The notes beneath the pieces were generated by a model. The model ran no database searches. It was not told where the DNA came from and was given only the letters and a program-made list of their open reading frames with translations. Position numbers and translations under genes: made by a program. DNA of 35,460 nt from Bifidobacterium parmae (GTDB lineage Bacteria; Actinomycetota; Actinomycetes; Actinomycetales; Bifidobacteriaceae), in NCBI RefSeq assembly GCF_002860365.1, contig NZ_NMWT01000007.1, forward strand, positions 1 to 35,460, written 5' to 3'. Below are positions 1-7,653 of the stretch, in pieces. Within the stretch, counting starts at the first letter, position 1, and each line of letters opens with the position of its first letter.

Positions 1-147
1 GTCGCGAATCCGAAGGCGGACGCGGCGCTGCTCGAATATGTCTCGCAGGCGGGCGGGCCGGGTGTCAAACGCGCGCTCACCGTGCTGTTGGAGTCGCTGG
101 ACGAGCGGGAGACGACAGCGCGACACCCCCTCAGTCAGCTTCGCTGA
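1..147 (+). CDS. 3' end of an unrecognised protein gene
   Basis: The window opens inside a reading frame of 48 codons that ends at TGA 145-147. The visible tail is Ala/Leu/Glu rich and probably helical (for example ALLEYVSQAGGPGVKRALTV). It has no motif I can assign to a family. The last ten or so codons and the stop lie inside a REP-like hairpin repeat (126-169), so the C-terminus appears to have been reshaped by that repeat. The gene converges on rsmI. Coding is supported by codon bias in this frame and by the clean end. Function is unknown. Confidence 0.55.
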   Translation, partial: VANPKADAALLEYVSQAGGPGVKRALTVLLESLDERETTARHPLSQLR

Positions 148-169
148 CAGCTCCCCCTCAAGGGGGAGC
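126..169. repeat. REP-like two-hairpin element
   Basis: Two adjacent stem-loops are visible: GTCAGC-ttc-GCTGAC (134-148) and CTCCCCCT-ca-AGGGGGAG (151-168). They match the two-hairpin architecture of the REP-like units found at many other places in this window. This copy lies at the convergent end of the partial gene and rsmI. Confidence 0.7.
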
Positions 170-209
170 AAAGGGATGGAGCCCACCAAGGCCGGACCAC
201 AAAAGGGAT

Positions 210-231
210 GAGCCGGGCGGAGGCCCGGCTC
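210..231. terminator. Stem-loop between convergent genes
   Basis: A 9-bp perfect stem GAGCCGGGC (210-218) / GCCCGGCTC (223-231) with a 4-nt loop sits just past the rsmI stop. Reading out of rsmI, the stem is followed by ATCCCTTTTG, a weak T-run. A role as a bidirectional terminator is likely but not certain. Confidence 0.5.
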
Positions 232-258
232 AGAAGAGCAAAGCCCGAGAGCGGAACG

Positions 259-1248
259 CTACTGCTTGATGGCGAGGACGGCCTGATAGACCTGCTTGCG
301 GTTGGCGAGCGTGCCGTCGGGCAGCGGGTGTTCGCCGACGACCTGCGTGATCGCCTCCTTGATGCGCAGGCCGTCCTCGAGCGCGCGGTCGATGGCGAGC
401 ACAGCCAGATCCTCGACGGACAGCGTACTCGGCGCCACGGCGGCCGCCTCCTCGTCGGAGGCGCCGGCGACGACGAGCACCATCTCGCCGCGCGGCGGAT
501 CGTTGTGCACACTGTCGCGGATCTCGGCGATCGTGCCACGGCGGATCTGCTCGTAGTCCTTGGTGAGTTCGCGGCACAGGGCCATGCGGCGGTTCGGGCC
601 GAACGCGTCGAGCAGATCGTCCATCGAATCGTCGATGCGGTGCAGCGTCTCGTAGAACACGATCGTGCGGCGTTCGCCCTGCAGCATGCGCAGATGCTGC
701 ACGCGTTCGGAATGCTTACGCGGCAGGAAGCCCTCGTAGCAGAAGCGGTCGGTCGGCAGGCCGGACAGGGCGAGCGCGTCGAGCACGGCGGACGGGCCGG
801 GCGCGCAGGTGACGGGCAGATCGCGTTCGATGGCCCGGCGCACGATCGCCAGTCCCGGATCGTTGATCGTGGGCATGCCCGCGTCGGAGACGACGAGCAC
901 GGTCGCGCCGGTCTCCACGTTGTCGAGCAGGCCGTCGGCCTTGTCGCGCTCGTTGTGGTCGTGGTAGGCGACGACGCGGCCGTTCACGTGTACGCCGAGA
1001 CGGTTCGCGAGGTCGTAGAGGCGGCGCGTGTCCTCGGCGGCGACGATGTCGGCGTGCTCGAGCAGCGCGCGCAGGCGTGCGGACGCGTCGCCCACGTTGC
1101 CGATCGGGGTGGCGGCGAGCACCACGGTGCCCGCCGGGATGGCGACGGCCACGGTCGCCGCCGCGCCCGCTTCCGCCACGCCGGCGCCCGCGTCCGCCCC
1201 AATCGGCCCATTCACGTCGTTCACGTTCACATCCGCTGCATTGGTCAT
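259..1248 (-). CDS. rsmI: 16S rRNA (cytidine(1402)-2'-O)-methyltransferase
   Basis: 329 codons. RsmI uses SAM to 2'-O-methylate C1402 in the decoding centre of 16S rRNA. The family signature GTVVLAATPIGNVGDAS is at about residues 39-55, followed by the conserved AAEDTRR block, the SDAGMPTINDPG block and CAPGPSA. ATG 1248 was chosen because GGAGG lies directly upstream, although its spacing is unusually short. This leaves an Ala/Val-rich extension of about 38 residues before the catalytic core; no later start has a ribosome binding site. The reading frame stays open far upstream, antisense to the YhgE gene, which is a high-GC artefact. It is divergent from the YhgE pair and convergent with the partial gene. 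Confidence 0.93.
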   Translation of the reverse strand: MTNAADVNVNDVNGPIGADAGAGVAEAGAAATVAVAIPAGTVVLAATPIGNVGDASARLRALLEHADIVAAEDTRRLYDLANRLGVHVNGRVVAYHDHNERDKADGLLDNVETGATVLVVSDAGMPTINDPGLAIVRRAIERDLPVTCAPGPSAVLDALALSGLPTDRFCYEGFLPRKHSERVQHLRMLQGERRTIVFYETLHRIDDSMDDLLDAFGPNRRMALCRELTKDYEQIRRGTIAEIRDSVHNDPPRGEMVLVVAGASDEEAAAVAPSTLSVEDLAVLAIDRALEDGLRIKEAITQVVGEHPLPDGTLANRKQVYQAVLAIKQ

Positions 1249-1365
1249 GCCTCCAGTATCCCCCACCCCCTCGGACGCACGGGTCGACAACGCCGCGATG
1301 CCGAGTAATGTGCTCCACGGAACCGAAAACACGCGCGGTCGGAAAACGGAAAGAAGGCTGCCGAA

Positions 1366-4062
1366 GTGCGAACGATATGGCGTGTGTTCACCCGCGATCT
1401 GACGCGCATCCTGCGCAATCCGGTCGCCGTCGTGGTCACGTTGGGCGTGGCGATCATCCCGTCGCTGTACGCATGGTTCAACATCCTCGCGAACTGGGAC
1501 CCGTACTCCGCCACCGGCAACATCCAGGTGGCGGTCGTGAACAACGACAAGGGCACCAGCTCGCCGCTCGTCGGCAAGCTGGACGCGGGCGGGCAGGTCG
1601 TCGCGCAGCTCAAGCGCAACCATCAGCTCGGCTGGCGGTTCGTCGACGAGACGACCGCGCTCAACGGCATGCAGACGGGCGACTACTACGCGGCCATCGT
1701 CCTGCCGAAGGACTTCAGTTCGAGTCTCGCCGACGCGCTCACCAGTCCGAAGCGACGCCCGAAGATCACGTACTACGTGAACGAGAAGAAGAACGCGATC
1801 GCGCCGAAGATTACCGACACGGGCGCCACCACCATCGACGAGCAGATCAACCAGACGTTCGTCGCGACCGTCGGCGACACGGTCGCGAAGGCCGTGTCGC
1901 GCGCCGGCCGCGACCTGACCGGCGCGGCCGCATCGACGCAGAGCGACGTGATCGGCGATCTCGACACCGTCGTCGACGACATCCGCGACGTGGACGCGGC
2001 GCTCGGCGACATCGAGACCACGCTCGACCAGTCCGACGGCACGATCGCGAGCGCGCGCGACACGATCGCGAAACTCCGGCGGGCCATCGCCGCCGCGCAG
2101 CGCACGTCCTCGCAGTCGGGCACGCTGCTCGCGCAGGCGCAGACCTCGTCGCAGCAGCTGTCCACGACGATGGTCGGCGCGCTCGACCAGGGTTCGGCCG
2201 GGTTGAGCGGCATCGGCGTGAAGGTGAACACGGCCGCGGGCGACGTGACCGGCACGCTCAACGGCGCGCAGGAGTCCGTCGACCGGATCCACAACGCGAT
2301 CTCGACGCCGCTCGGCCAGACCGCCGGCGCGGCCGACGATCTCAAGGCCGCGCTGCGGCGTGCGGGCATCGACGAGCACACGTCCGACCCGGTCGGCCAA
2401 CGCATCTGGAAGCAGGTGGACGCGCTGTCCGACGCGGTCGCGAAGCAACAGCAGCAGGTCGACGACTTCCACAAGCACACGACCGCGTTCATCGGCGCCG
2501 GCAAGGACGCGGCCACGAGCCTGTCCGGCGCGACCGGCACGGCCGTCTCCGGCGGCATCACCGGACTGAACACGGCGCGCGGCACGCTCACCGGCACGGT
2601 CATGCCGAACCTCAACGCGTCGCTGGGCTCGTTCGCCGCGTTGAACGGCACGATGGCGGGCACGCTCGTCACGCTCGCCGACACCGCCGACCAGACCGAC
2701 GGGCTGCTCGGCCAGCTCGCCGACACGATCGGACAGACCAAGACGACGGTGAAGGACACGCGTGACCAGCTCGACCAGCTCATCGGCGACGTGACCGGCG
2801 TGCGCACCGACGTGGCCGCGCTCGACAGCTCCGCCGCCTACACGGCCATCAAGGACCGGCTGCATCTCGACGACAAGGAGTTCGGCAGGTTCATGGGTTC
2901 GCCGGTCGCGCTCACCACGCGCACCGTGTATCCGACCGACAACTACGGTTCGTCGGTCACGCCGTTCTACACGAACCTCGCGCTGTGGGTGGGCGGGTTC
3001 GTGCTCATCGCCATCTACAAGCTCGAAGTGGACCGCGAGCAGCGCGGCGAACTGCGTCACCTGACCGCCACGCAGGCGTATCTGGGACGCTGGCTGCTGC
3101 TCGTCACGATCGGCCTGCTGCAGGCGGTCATCGCCTGCGCGGGCGATCTCGTGCTCGGCATCCAATGCGAGCATCCGCTGCTGTTCCTGCTCGCCGGCCT
3201 CGTCTGCTCGTTCGTCTACGTGAACATCATCTACGCGCTGGCGGTCGCGTTCCGCCACATCGGCAAGGCGGTGGCCGTGATCCTCGTCATCGTGCAGATC
3301 CCGGGCGCGTCCGGCCTGTACCCGATCGAACTGATGCCGAACTTCTTCCGCGAACTGCACCCGTGGCTGCCGTTCACCTACGGCATCAACGCGATGCGCG
3401 GGCCGATCGCCGGCACGTACGCGAACCACTACTGGCTGGATCTGGGCCATCTGCTCTGCTACCTGCCGGTCGCCCTGTTCGTCGGACTCGTGGTACGCCG
3501 CTACGCGATGAACCTCAACGCGCTGTTCGACCGCCGCCTCGGCGACACCGACCTGATGATCACCGAACACGACACGATGGTCAACGAGCGTGTGCGGCTC
3601 ACCTCCACGTTCCGCGTCGCCGCGGACTCCGCCGAACTGCGCGAGTTCGTCACACGCCGCGCCCGCCGGTTCTTCGACCGCTATCCGAAGATGATCGTCG
3701 CCGGCCTCGTGCTGCTCACCGTGCTGCCGTTCGTCTTCCTCATCCTCCTGTTCCTCACGCAGGCGAAGATCGCGATGCTGTCCGCGTGGATCGCGTCGAT
3801 CATCATCATCGACGCGTTCCTCATCATCGTCGAATACACGCGCGAGAACTATGCGCGCGAACTGGGCGTGAGCGCGCTGAGCGCCGAACAGTTCCGCGAC
3901 GTGATGCTCAACGGCTACATCTGGCGGCGCCGGCGCGCGGCGGCGCCGGAACCGGACGACGACACCGAAGACACCGAAGACCTGACCGAACGGCTGCGCG
4001 GCGTCTCCGACACGGCACAGCCCGCACCACGATCCGACGACACGAAGGGAGGCGCGCGATGA
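1366..4062 (+). CDS. YhgE/Pip-family membrane protein (first of pair)
   Basis: 898 codons, starting at GTG 1366 with AGAAGG at 1352-1357. The order is: N-terminal membrane segment (about residues 20-40, ending IPSLYAWFNIL), a large extracytoplasmic domain (40-535) rich in Asp/Ala/Thr with coiled-coil-like repeats, then an ABC-2-like block of membrane helices (about 538-555, 575-600, 605-630, 636-658, 695-715). Two further helices (about 776-825) and an acidic cytoplasmic tail follow and are absent from the second copy. The family is named after the phage infection protein Pip of Lactococcus. Its biochemical role is not settled; export or cell-envelope functions have been proposed. The stop overlaps the start of the next gene (ATGA at 4059-4062), so the two are probably translationally coupled and may act as a pair. 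Confidence 0.88.
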   Translation: MRTIWRVFTRDLTRILRNPVAVVVTLGVAIIPSLYAWFNILANWDPYSATGNIQVAVVNNDKGTSSPLVGKLDAGGQVVAQLKRNHQLGWRFVDETTALNGMQTGDYYAAIVLPKDFSSSLADALTSPKRRPKITYYVNEKKNAIAPKITDTGATTIDEQINQTFVATVGDTVAKAVSRAGRDLTGAAASTQSDVIGDLDTVVDDIRDVDAALGDIETTLDQSDGTIASARDTIAKLRRAIAAAQRTSSQSGTLLAQAQTSSQQLSTTMVGALDQGSAGLSGIGVKVNTAAGDVTGTLNGAQESVDRIHNAISTPLGQTAGAADDLKAALRRAGIDEHTSDPVGQRIWKQVDALSDAVAKQQQQVDDFHKHTTAFIGAGKDAATSLSGATGTAVSGGITGLNTARGTLTGTVMPNLNASLGSFAALNGTMAGTLVTLADTADQTDGLLGQLADTIGQTKTTVKDTRDQLDQLIGDVTGVRTDVAALDSSAAYTAIKDRLHLDDKEFGRFMGSPVALTTRTVYPTDNYGSSVTPFYTNLALWVGGFVLIAIYKLEVDREQRGELRHLTATQAYLGRWLLLVTIGLLQAVIACAGDLVLGIQCEHPLLFLLAGLVCSFVYVNIIYALAVAFRHIGKAVAVILVIVQIPGASGLYPIELMPNFFRELHPWLPFTYGINAMRGPIAGTYANHYWLDLGHLLCYLPVALFVGLVVRRYAMNLNALFDRRLGDTDLMITEHDTMVNERVRLTSTFRVAADSAELREFVTRRARRFFDRYPKMIVAGLVLLTVLPFVFLILLFLTQAKIAMLSAWIASIIIIDAFLIIVEYTRENYARELGVSALSAEQFRDVMLNGYIWRRRRAAAPEPDDDTEDTEDLTERLRGVSDTAQPAPRSDDTKGGAR

Positions 4063-6398
4063 GGAACATCTGGCGCATCTTCGCCCGCGACGTGCAGCAG
4101 GCCACGCGCAACGTGATCGCGATCATCGTGGCGATGGGCCTCGTCATCGTGCCCGCGCTGTACGCGTGGTACAACATCGCCGCGAGCTGGAACCCGTACG
4201 GCAACACGAAGGCGCTCAAGGTCGCCGTCGCGAACACCGACAAAGGCTACAAATCCGACCTGATGCCGGTGCGCATCAACGTCGGCGAGACGGTGACGAG
4301 CGCATTGCGCGCCAACCACCAGCTCGACTGGCAGTTCGTCGACAAGGCGAAGGCCGTCGACGGCGTGTATTCCGGCGAATACTATGCGGCGCTCGTCATC
4401 CCGCAATCGTTCAGTGCCGACATGATGACCCTCTTCTCGCCGAAGATCCGCCACGCGAAACTCGACTACTACCTCAACGAGAAAATCAACCCGATCGCGC
4501 CGCACATCACCGACCAGGGCGCGAGCACGGTCGCCACGACCATCGACCGGACGTTCGTCAAAACACTTGGACAGGTGGCGTTGGGACTCGCCTCGAACGT
4601 CGCGCAATACGCCGACAGCCCGCAGATGCAGCAGTACGTGACGAACGCCACCCAGCACATCACGACCATGGCGACACGGCTGAAAGGCGCGGCCACGCAG
4701 GCCGACTCCTACGCGAACCTGCTCGGCGCGGCCGACGGGATCATCGCATCCACCGACCGGCTGCTCGGCTCCGCCGGCACCGGCGCGGCCGACGCGAAGA
4801 AGGCGCTCGCACAAGGTACGAAAGGCGCGAAGGACCTGAACGCGGCATTGTCCGGCGCGACCGGCGACGTCGGCGACGCGCTCGCGCAGGCGGGCGCCGC
4901 CTACGACGGCGTCGACAAGCAGATCGACCAGGCGTTCGGCGACGTGAACACGCAGACCGGGCAGGTCGCGGACGCGCTCACCACGCTCCAATCGAAAGTG
5001 AACGACCAGGCCGCCGCATACGGCGACTATGCGGCGGCGCTGCGCGCGCTCGCCGGATCGGCCACCGTCCCCGCGGTGCAGGACGCGCTGAACGCGGCCG
5101 CCGATCAGGCGCAGGACACGCAGACCAAGCTCGCCGCGGCCGCCGCCTCGCTCGGCGACGCGGCGAAACAGGTGACCGACGGCACGGCCGACATGGCCGC
5201 GACGCGACGCGATCTGAAGGCGCAGGTCGCGGCCGCGCGCAAGGCCGTCACCGACGCGGCCTCCACATACCGGTCGACATTGAAGCCGCAGATCGACGCA
5301 CTCACCGCGTCGATGAGCACGATGGTCGACCAGGCCGGCGGCGTGGTCGACGGGCTCACCGCGACCACGGCGAGCGTGCGCGGCCTGTCCGGCGGCATCT
5401 CGGACGGGCTGACGAACGTGCGCACCGCATTGGGCGACGCGGCTTCGACGCTCGACAAGTCCGCGGCGAAACTCGACGACCTGAACGCGAAATTCGCGGG
5501 CGTGGCGGGCGGCGGCTCTGCGGGCGGCTCCGGGACGGACCTGTCCGCGATCACGTCCACCGATCCGGACGCGATCGCCACGATGCTTTCCGCACCCGTC
5601 GCGGTCGACCGGGAGGCGATCTACCCGATCGCGAACTACGGTTCCGCGATGGCGCCGTTCTACACGATCCTCGCGATCTGGGTGGGCGCGATCATCCTCG
5701 TCGCGATGCTCAAGGTCGCGATCTCCGACCATGAGAAGGCGAAGATCCTCGGACTCGGCAACGTGTTGCCGCTCGGCGAGGACGTGGGCCTGCGCGACGC
5801 GGTCATCATCGGACGGGCCGCCGGGCCGGGCGCGATGCTCGACGTGCTGCGCAAGCCGCGCTCCGAATCGCCGGGCAACGCGAGACGATTCGGTCTGCGC
5901 CTGCATCAGGAGTATTTCGGACGGTACATGCTGTTCGGCGTGCTCGCGCTCATGCAGGGCACGCTCGTCTGTCTCGGCGACCTGCTGTATCTGGGCGTGC
6001 AATGCGAGCATCCGATCCAGTTCATGATGGTCGGATGGCTGGCGGCGCTCGTGTTCTCGAACATCGTGTACACGCTCACCGTCTCGTTCGGCGACATCGG
6101 CAAGGCGATCGCCGTGGTACTGCTCGTCATGCAGGTGGCCGGCTCGGGCGGCACGTTCCCGGTGGAGACGCTGCCCCCGTTCTTCCAAGTGGTGTCGCGG
6201 TGGCTGCTGTTCCCGTACGCGGTGGACGCGATGCATTCGGCCATGGCCGGCGCCTACGGCATGGAGTACTGGGTGGCGATGGGCAAGCTCGCCCTGTTCC
6301 TCGTCCCCTCGCTCGTGCTCGGCCTCGTGCTGCGCAAGCCCGTGATCCGCCTCAACGACTGGATCATCCGCAACCTCGAAAGCACCAAGGTGATGTAA
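4059..6398 (+). CDS. YhgE/Pip-family membrane protein (second of pair)
   Basis: 779 codons. ATG 4059 overlaps the upstream stop by four bases, with GGGAGG a few bases before it. The N-terminus (MRNIWRIFARDV, then VIVPALYAWYNI) closely parallels the first copy, as does the motif YGSAMAPFYT just before the first C-terminal helix (about 533-556). The extracytoplasmic part (about 40-530) is full of Ala/Asp/Lys heptad-like stretches and ends in a Gly/Ser-rich linker (GGGSAGGSG). The C-terminal half has a cytoplasmic loop followed by about five membrane helices, including the ABC-2-like PVETLPPFFQ region. It lacks the extra two-helix C-terminal extension of its partner. A two-subunit complex is inference. 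Confidence 0.88.
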   Translation: MRNIWRIFARDVQQATRNVIAIIVAMGLVIVPALYAWYNIAASWNPYGNTKALKVAVANTDKGYKSDLMPVRINVGETVTSALRANHQLDWQFVDKAKAVDGVYSGEYYAALVIPQSFSADMMTLFSPKIRHAKLDYYLNEKINPIAPHITDQGASTVATTIDRTFVKTLGQVALGLASNVAQYADSPQMQQYVTNATQHITTMATRLKGAATQADSYANLLGAADGIIASTDRLLGSAGTGAADAKKALAQGTKGAKDLNAALSGATGDVGDALAQAGAAYDGVDKQIDQAFGDVNTQTGQVADALTTLQSKVNDQAAAYGDYAAALRALAGSATVPAVQDALNAAADQAQDTQTKLAAAAASLGDAAKQVTDGTADMAATRRDLKAQVAAARKAVTDAASTYRSTLKPQIDALTASMSTMVDQAGGVVDGLTATTASVRGLSGGISDGLTNVRTALGDAASTLDKSAAKLDDLNAKFAGVAGGGSAGGSGTDLSAITSTDPDAIATMLSAPVAVDREAIYPIANYGSAMAPFYTILAIWVGAIILVAMLKVAISDHEKAKILGLGNVLPLGEDVGLRDAVIIGRAAGPGAMLDVLRKPRSESPGNARRFGLRLHQEYFGRYMLFGVLALMQGTLVCLGDLLYLGVQCEHPIQFMMVGWLAALVFSNIVYTLTVSFGDIGKAIAVVLLVMQVAGSGGTFPVETLPPFFQVVSRWLLFPYAVDAMHSAMAGAYGMEYWVAMGKLALFLVPSLVLGLVLRKPVIRLNDWIIRNLESTKVM

Positions 6399-6443
6399 CA
6401 GACCGGCCTGCCTCCCCGCCCCGCGGCCCGCTGCTATTCCCTG

Positions 6444-6673
6444 CCCCCGCTGGCGGGGGCTGTCGGCAAAGCCGACTGGAGGTGGCCCGCTCCACCAGCC
6501 GTCGCTGTTCCCGTCCCAAGGCCGCCGCTATCCCCGCCCCCGCCGGCGGGGGCTGTCGGCGAAGCCGACTGGGGGTGGTCCACTCCACCAGCCGTCGCCA
6601 TCCCCCGCCCCGCAGCCGTCGCCATCCCCTGCCCCCGCTGGCGGGGGCTGTCGGCGAAGCCGACTGGGGGTGG
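6444..6673. repeat. Cluster of three REP-like units
   Basis: Near-identical units of about 42 bp lie at 6444-6485, 6537-6578 and 6632-6673. Each has a first hairpin CCCCCGC-tg-GCGGGGG (or the cc variant), CT, then a second hairpin GTCGGC-gaa-GCCGAC, and ends in GGGGGTGG or a close variant. They directly follow the second YhgE gene and could affect 3'-end stability of its mRNA. Confidence 0.8.
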
Positions 6674-6692
6674 TCCTCCCTCGCTCACGACG

Positions 6693-6818
6693 AACGTGCA
6701 TGATTCCACACCCAACGTGCATGATTCGCAAGGCAACCTGCACGGTTCGCATGGCAACCTGCATACCCAAGGCGCCAACCTGCATAAGAAACCCGCGAAC
6801 CTGCACGGTGTGGTGCCG
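6693..6818. repeat. 21-bp tandem array, six units
   Basis: The core AACSTGCA begins at 6693, 6714, 6735, 6756, 6777 and 6798, an exact 21-bp period. Flanking bases vary (GATTC, CGGTTC, TACCC). The period equals two helical turns, which would put every core on the same face of the DNA. It is not a CRISPR because there are no unique spacers of constant length between long conserved repeats. Confidence 0.8.
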
Positions 6819-7002
6819 AAGACTGCCCTCCAGCCGCACATCAGCCCCCGCAAAAAGCCCGGAATCCCACCATCCCACATTCCATCATCCCGCGCGAACG
6901 ACCGGCTCTTCAGACCCCCACCCCACACGTTCGCCCACGGAGACTACACATCCCACCCCAAACCATGCAGGTTCGCCCCCGAACCATACACATAAGTCAT
7001 CA

Positions 7003-7449
7003 TCATGGTTGGTATCCGCGGCCTTCCGCCATGACGGCCATCAACGACGCCGGCAGCATCGCGTCCACGCCGGTGGACGACAGCACGCCGCCGTCCGCGG
7101 ACGCGGCGAGCGGCGTCTTCGCCACGCCGGCCTTCACGCCGACGCCGTTCTTCGCGGCGATCTCGTCGCGCGTCTGCACGGCGATCTGCTCGTTGAGCTT
7201 CGCCGTGTCCGACTTCGACTGCTCCTCCTTCTGCGACTGCTCCGCCTTGGCGGCGGCGTCCTTCACGGCCTGCTGGGCGGCGCTCACCGCCTGCTGCGCG
7301 TCCGCGACCTGCTGCTGCGCCTGCCCGATCTGATCGGACGGGGTGACGACCGTCTCATCGGCCATCGCCACCTGGGGAGACAGCAACGTTGCCGCGGCAA
7401 CAGCACCAACGATACCTGCCCTCGCAAGTCCTGACTTATCACGATTCGC
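7003..7449 (-). pseudogene. Truncated secreted coiled-coil protein remnant
   Basis: This frame encodes a typical signal-peptide core and cleavage region (AGIVGAVAAATLLSPQVAMA) followed by an Ala/Gln/Lys coiled coil (QIGQAQQQVADAQQAVSAAQ) and a short tail. Upstream it runs only about 20 codons before a TAG (7450-7452), with no ATG, GTG or TTG before the hydrophobic core, so the N-terminal basic region and true start are missing. The 3' end stops after about 75 residues of linker without any catalytic domain. In bifidobacteria, secreted proteins with this layout often continue into an NlpC/P60 or CHAP peptidoglycan hydrolase domain, so loss of that domain is plausible but inferred. It abuts an XRE gene fragment on the other strand. 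Confidence 0.65.
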
Positions 7450-7594
7450 CTATCAACAGCTTGAAAAAGGGGAGTCACGCCCGGGAACGCCAGCCAACCC
7501 AAGCTTGATGAACATCATGGCGATTGCACAAGTACTGGGAGTCCACGTCGACCAGCTCCTCCCCGCGCAATGGCCGGACCTGCGGGCCAGATGA
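7445..7594 (+). pseudogene. C-terminal fragment of an XRE-family regulator
   Basis: The 49-codon tail reads QQLEKGESRPGTPANPSLMN followed by AIAQVLGVHVDQLLP. This is the third-helix-to-end portion of an XRE/Cro helix-turn-helix domain (the family pattern is EKGxSxP...LxxIAxxLxVxxxxLL). The N-terminal helices are missing: upstream, the frame runs antisense into the secreted-protein remnant. The intact gene was probably broken by the same rearrangement, with a junction near 7430-7450. Confidence 0.65.
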
Positions 7595-7653
7595 CCATCC
7601 ACCAAGAATGACCGAACGATTCCGGACATAGGACTGGCCGGACAGCGACAAGC

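Larger units (their letters stand above)
6399..7002. other. Gene-free stretch with repeats
   Basis: No credible gene was found. The segment holds three REP-like units and a six-unit 21-bp tandem array, then C-rich sequence with an isolated inverted copy of the array core (ATGCAGGTT near 6966). Open frames exist on both strands across the repeats but have no ribosome binding site or family signature. Confidence 0.6.

Noticed and set aside
259-3570. A 1103-residue open frame on the minus strand running from rsmI back across the first YhgE gene
   Set aside because: Only the 259-1248 part has family motifs. The rest is antisense to a strongly supported gene and reads as Arg/Glu/Ala/Val shadow, typical of high-GC DNA.
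6696-6995. A 99-residue plus-strand frame with NLH heptad repeats
   Set aside because: No ribosome site and no family match. The heptads follow automatically from the 21-bp DNA period and are also seen on the opposite strand.
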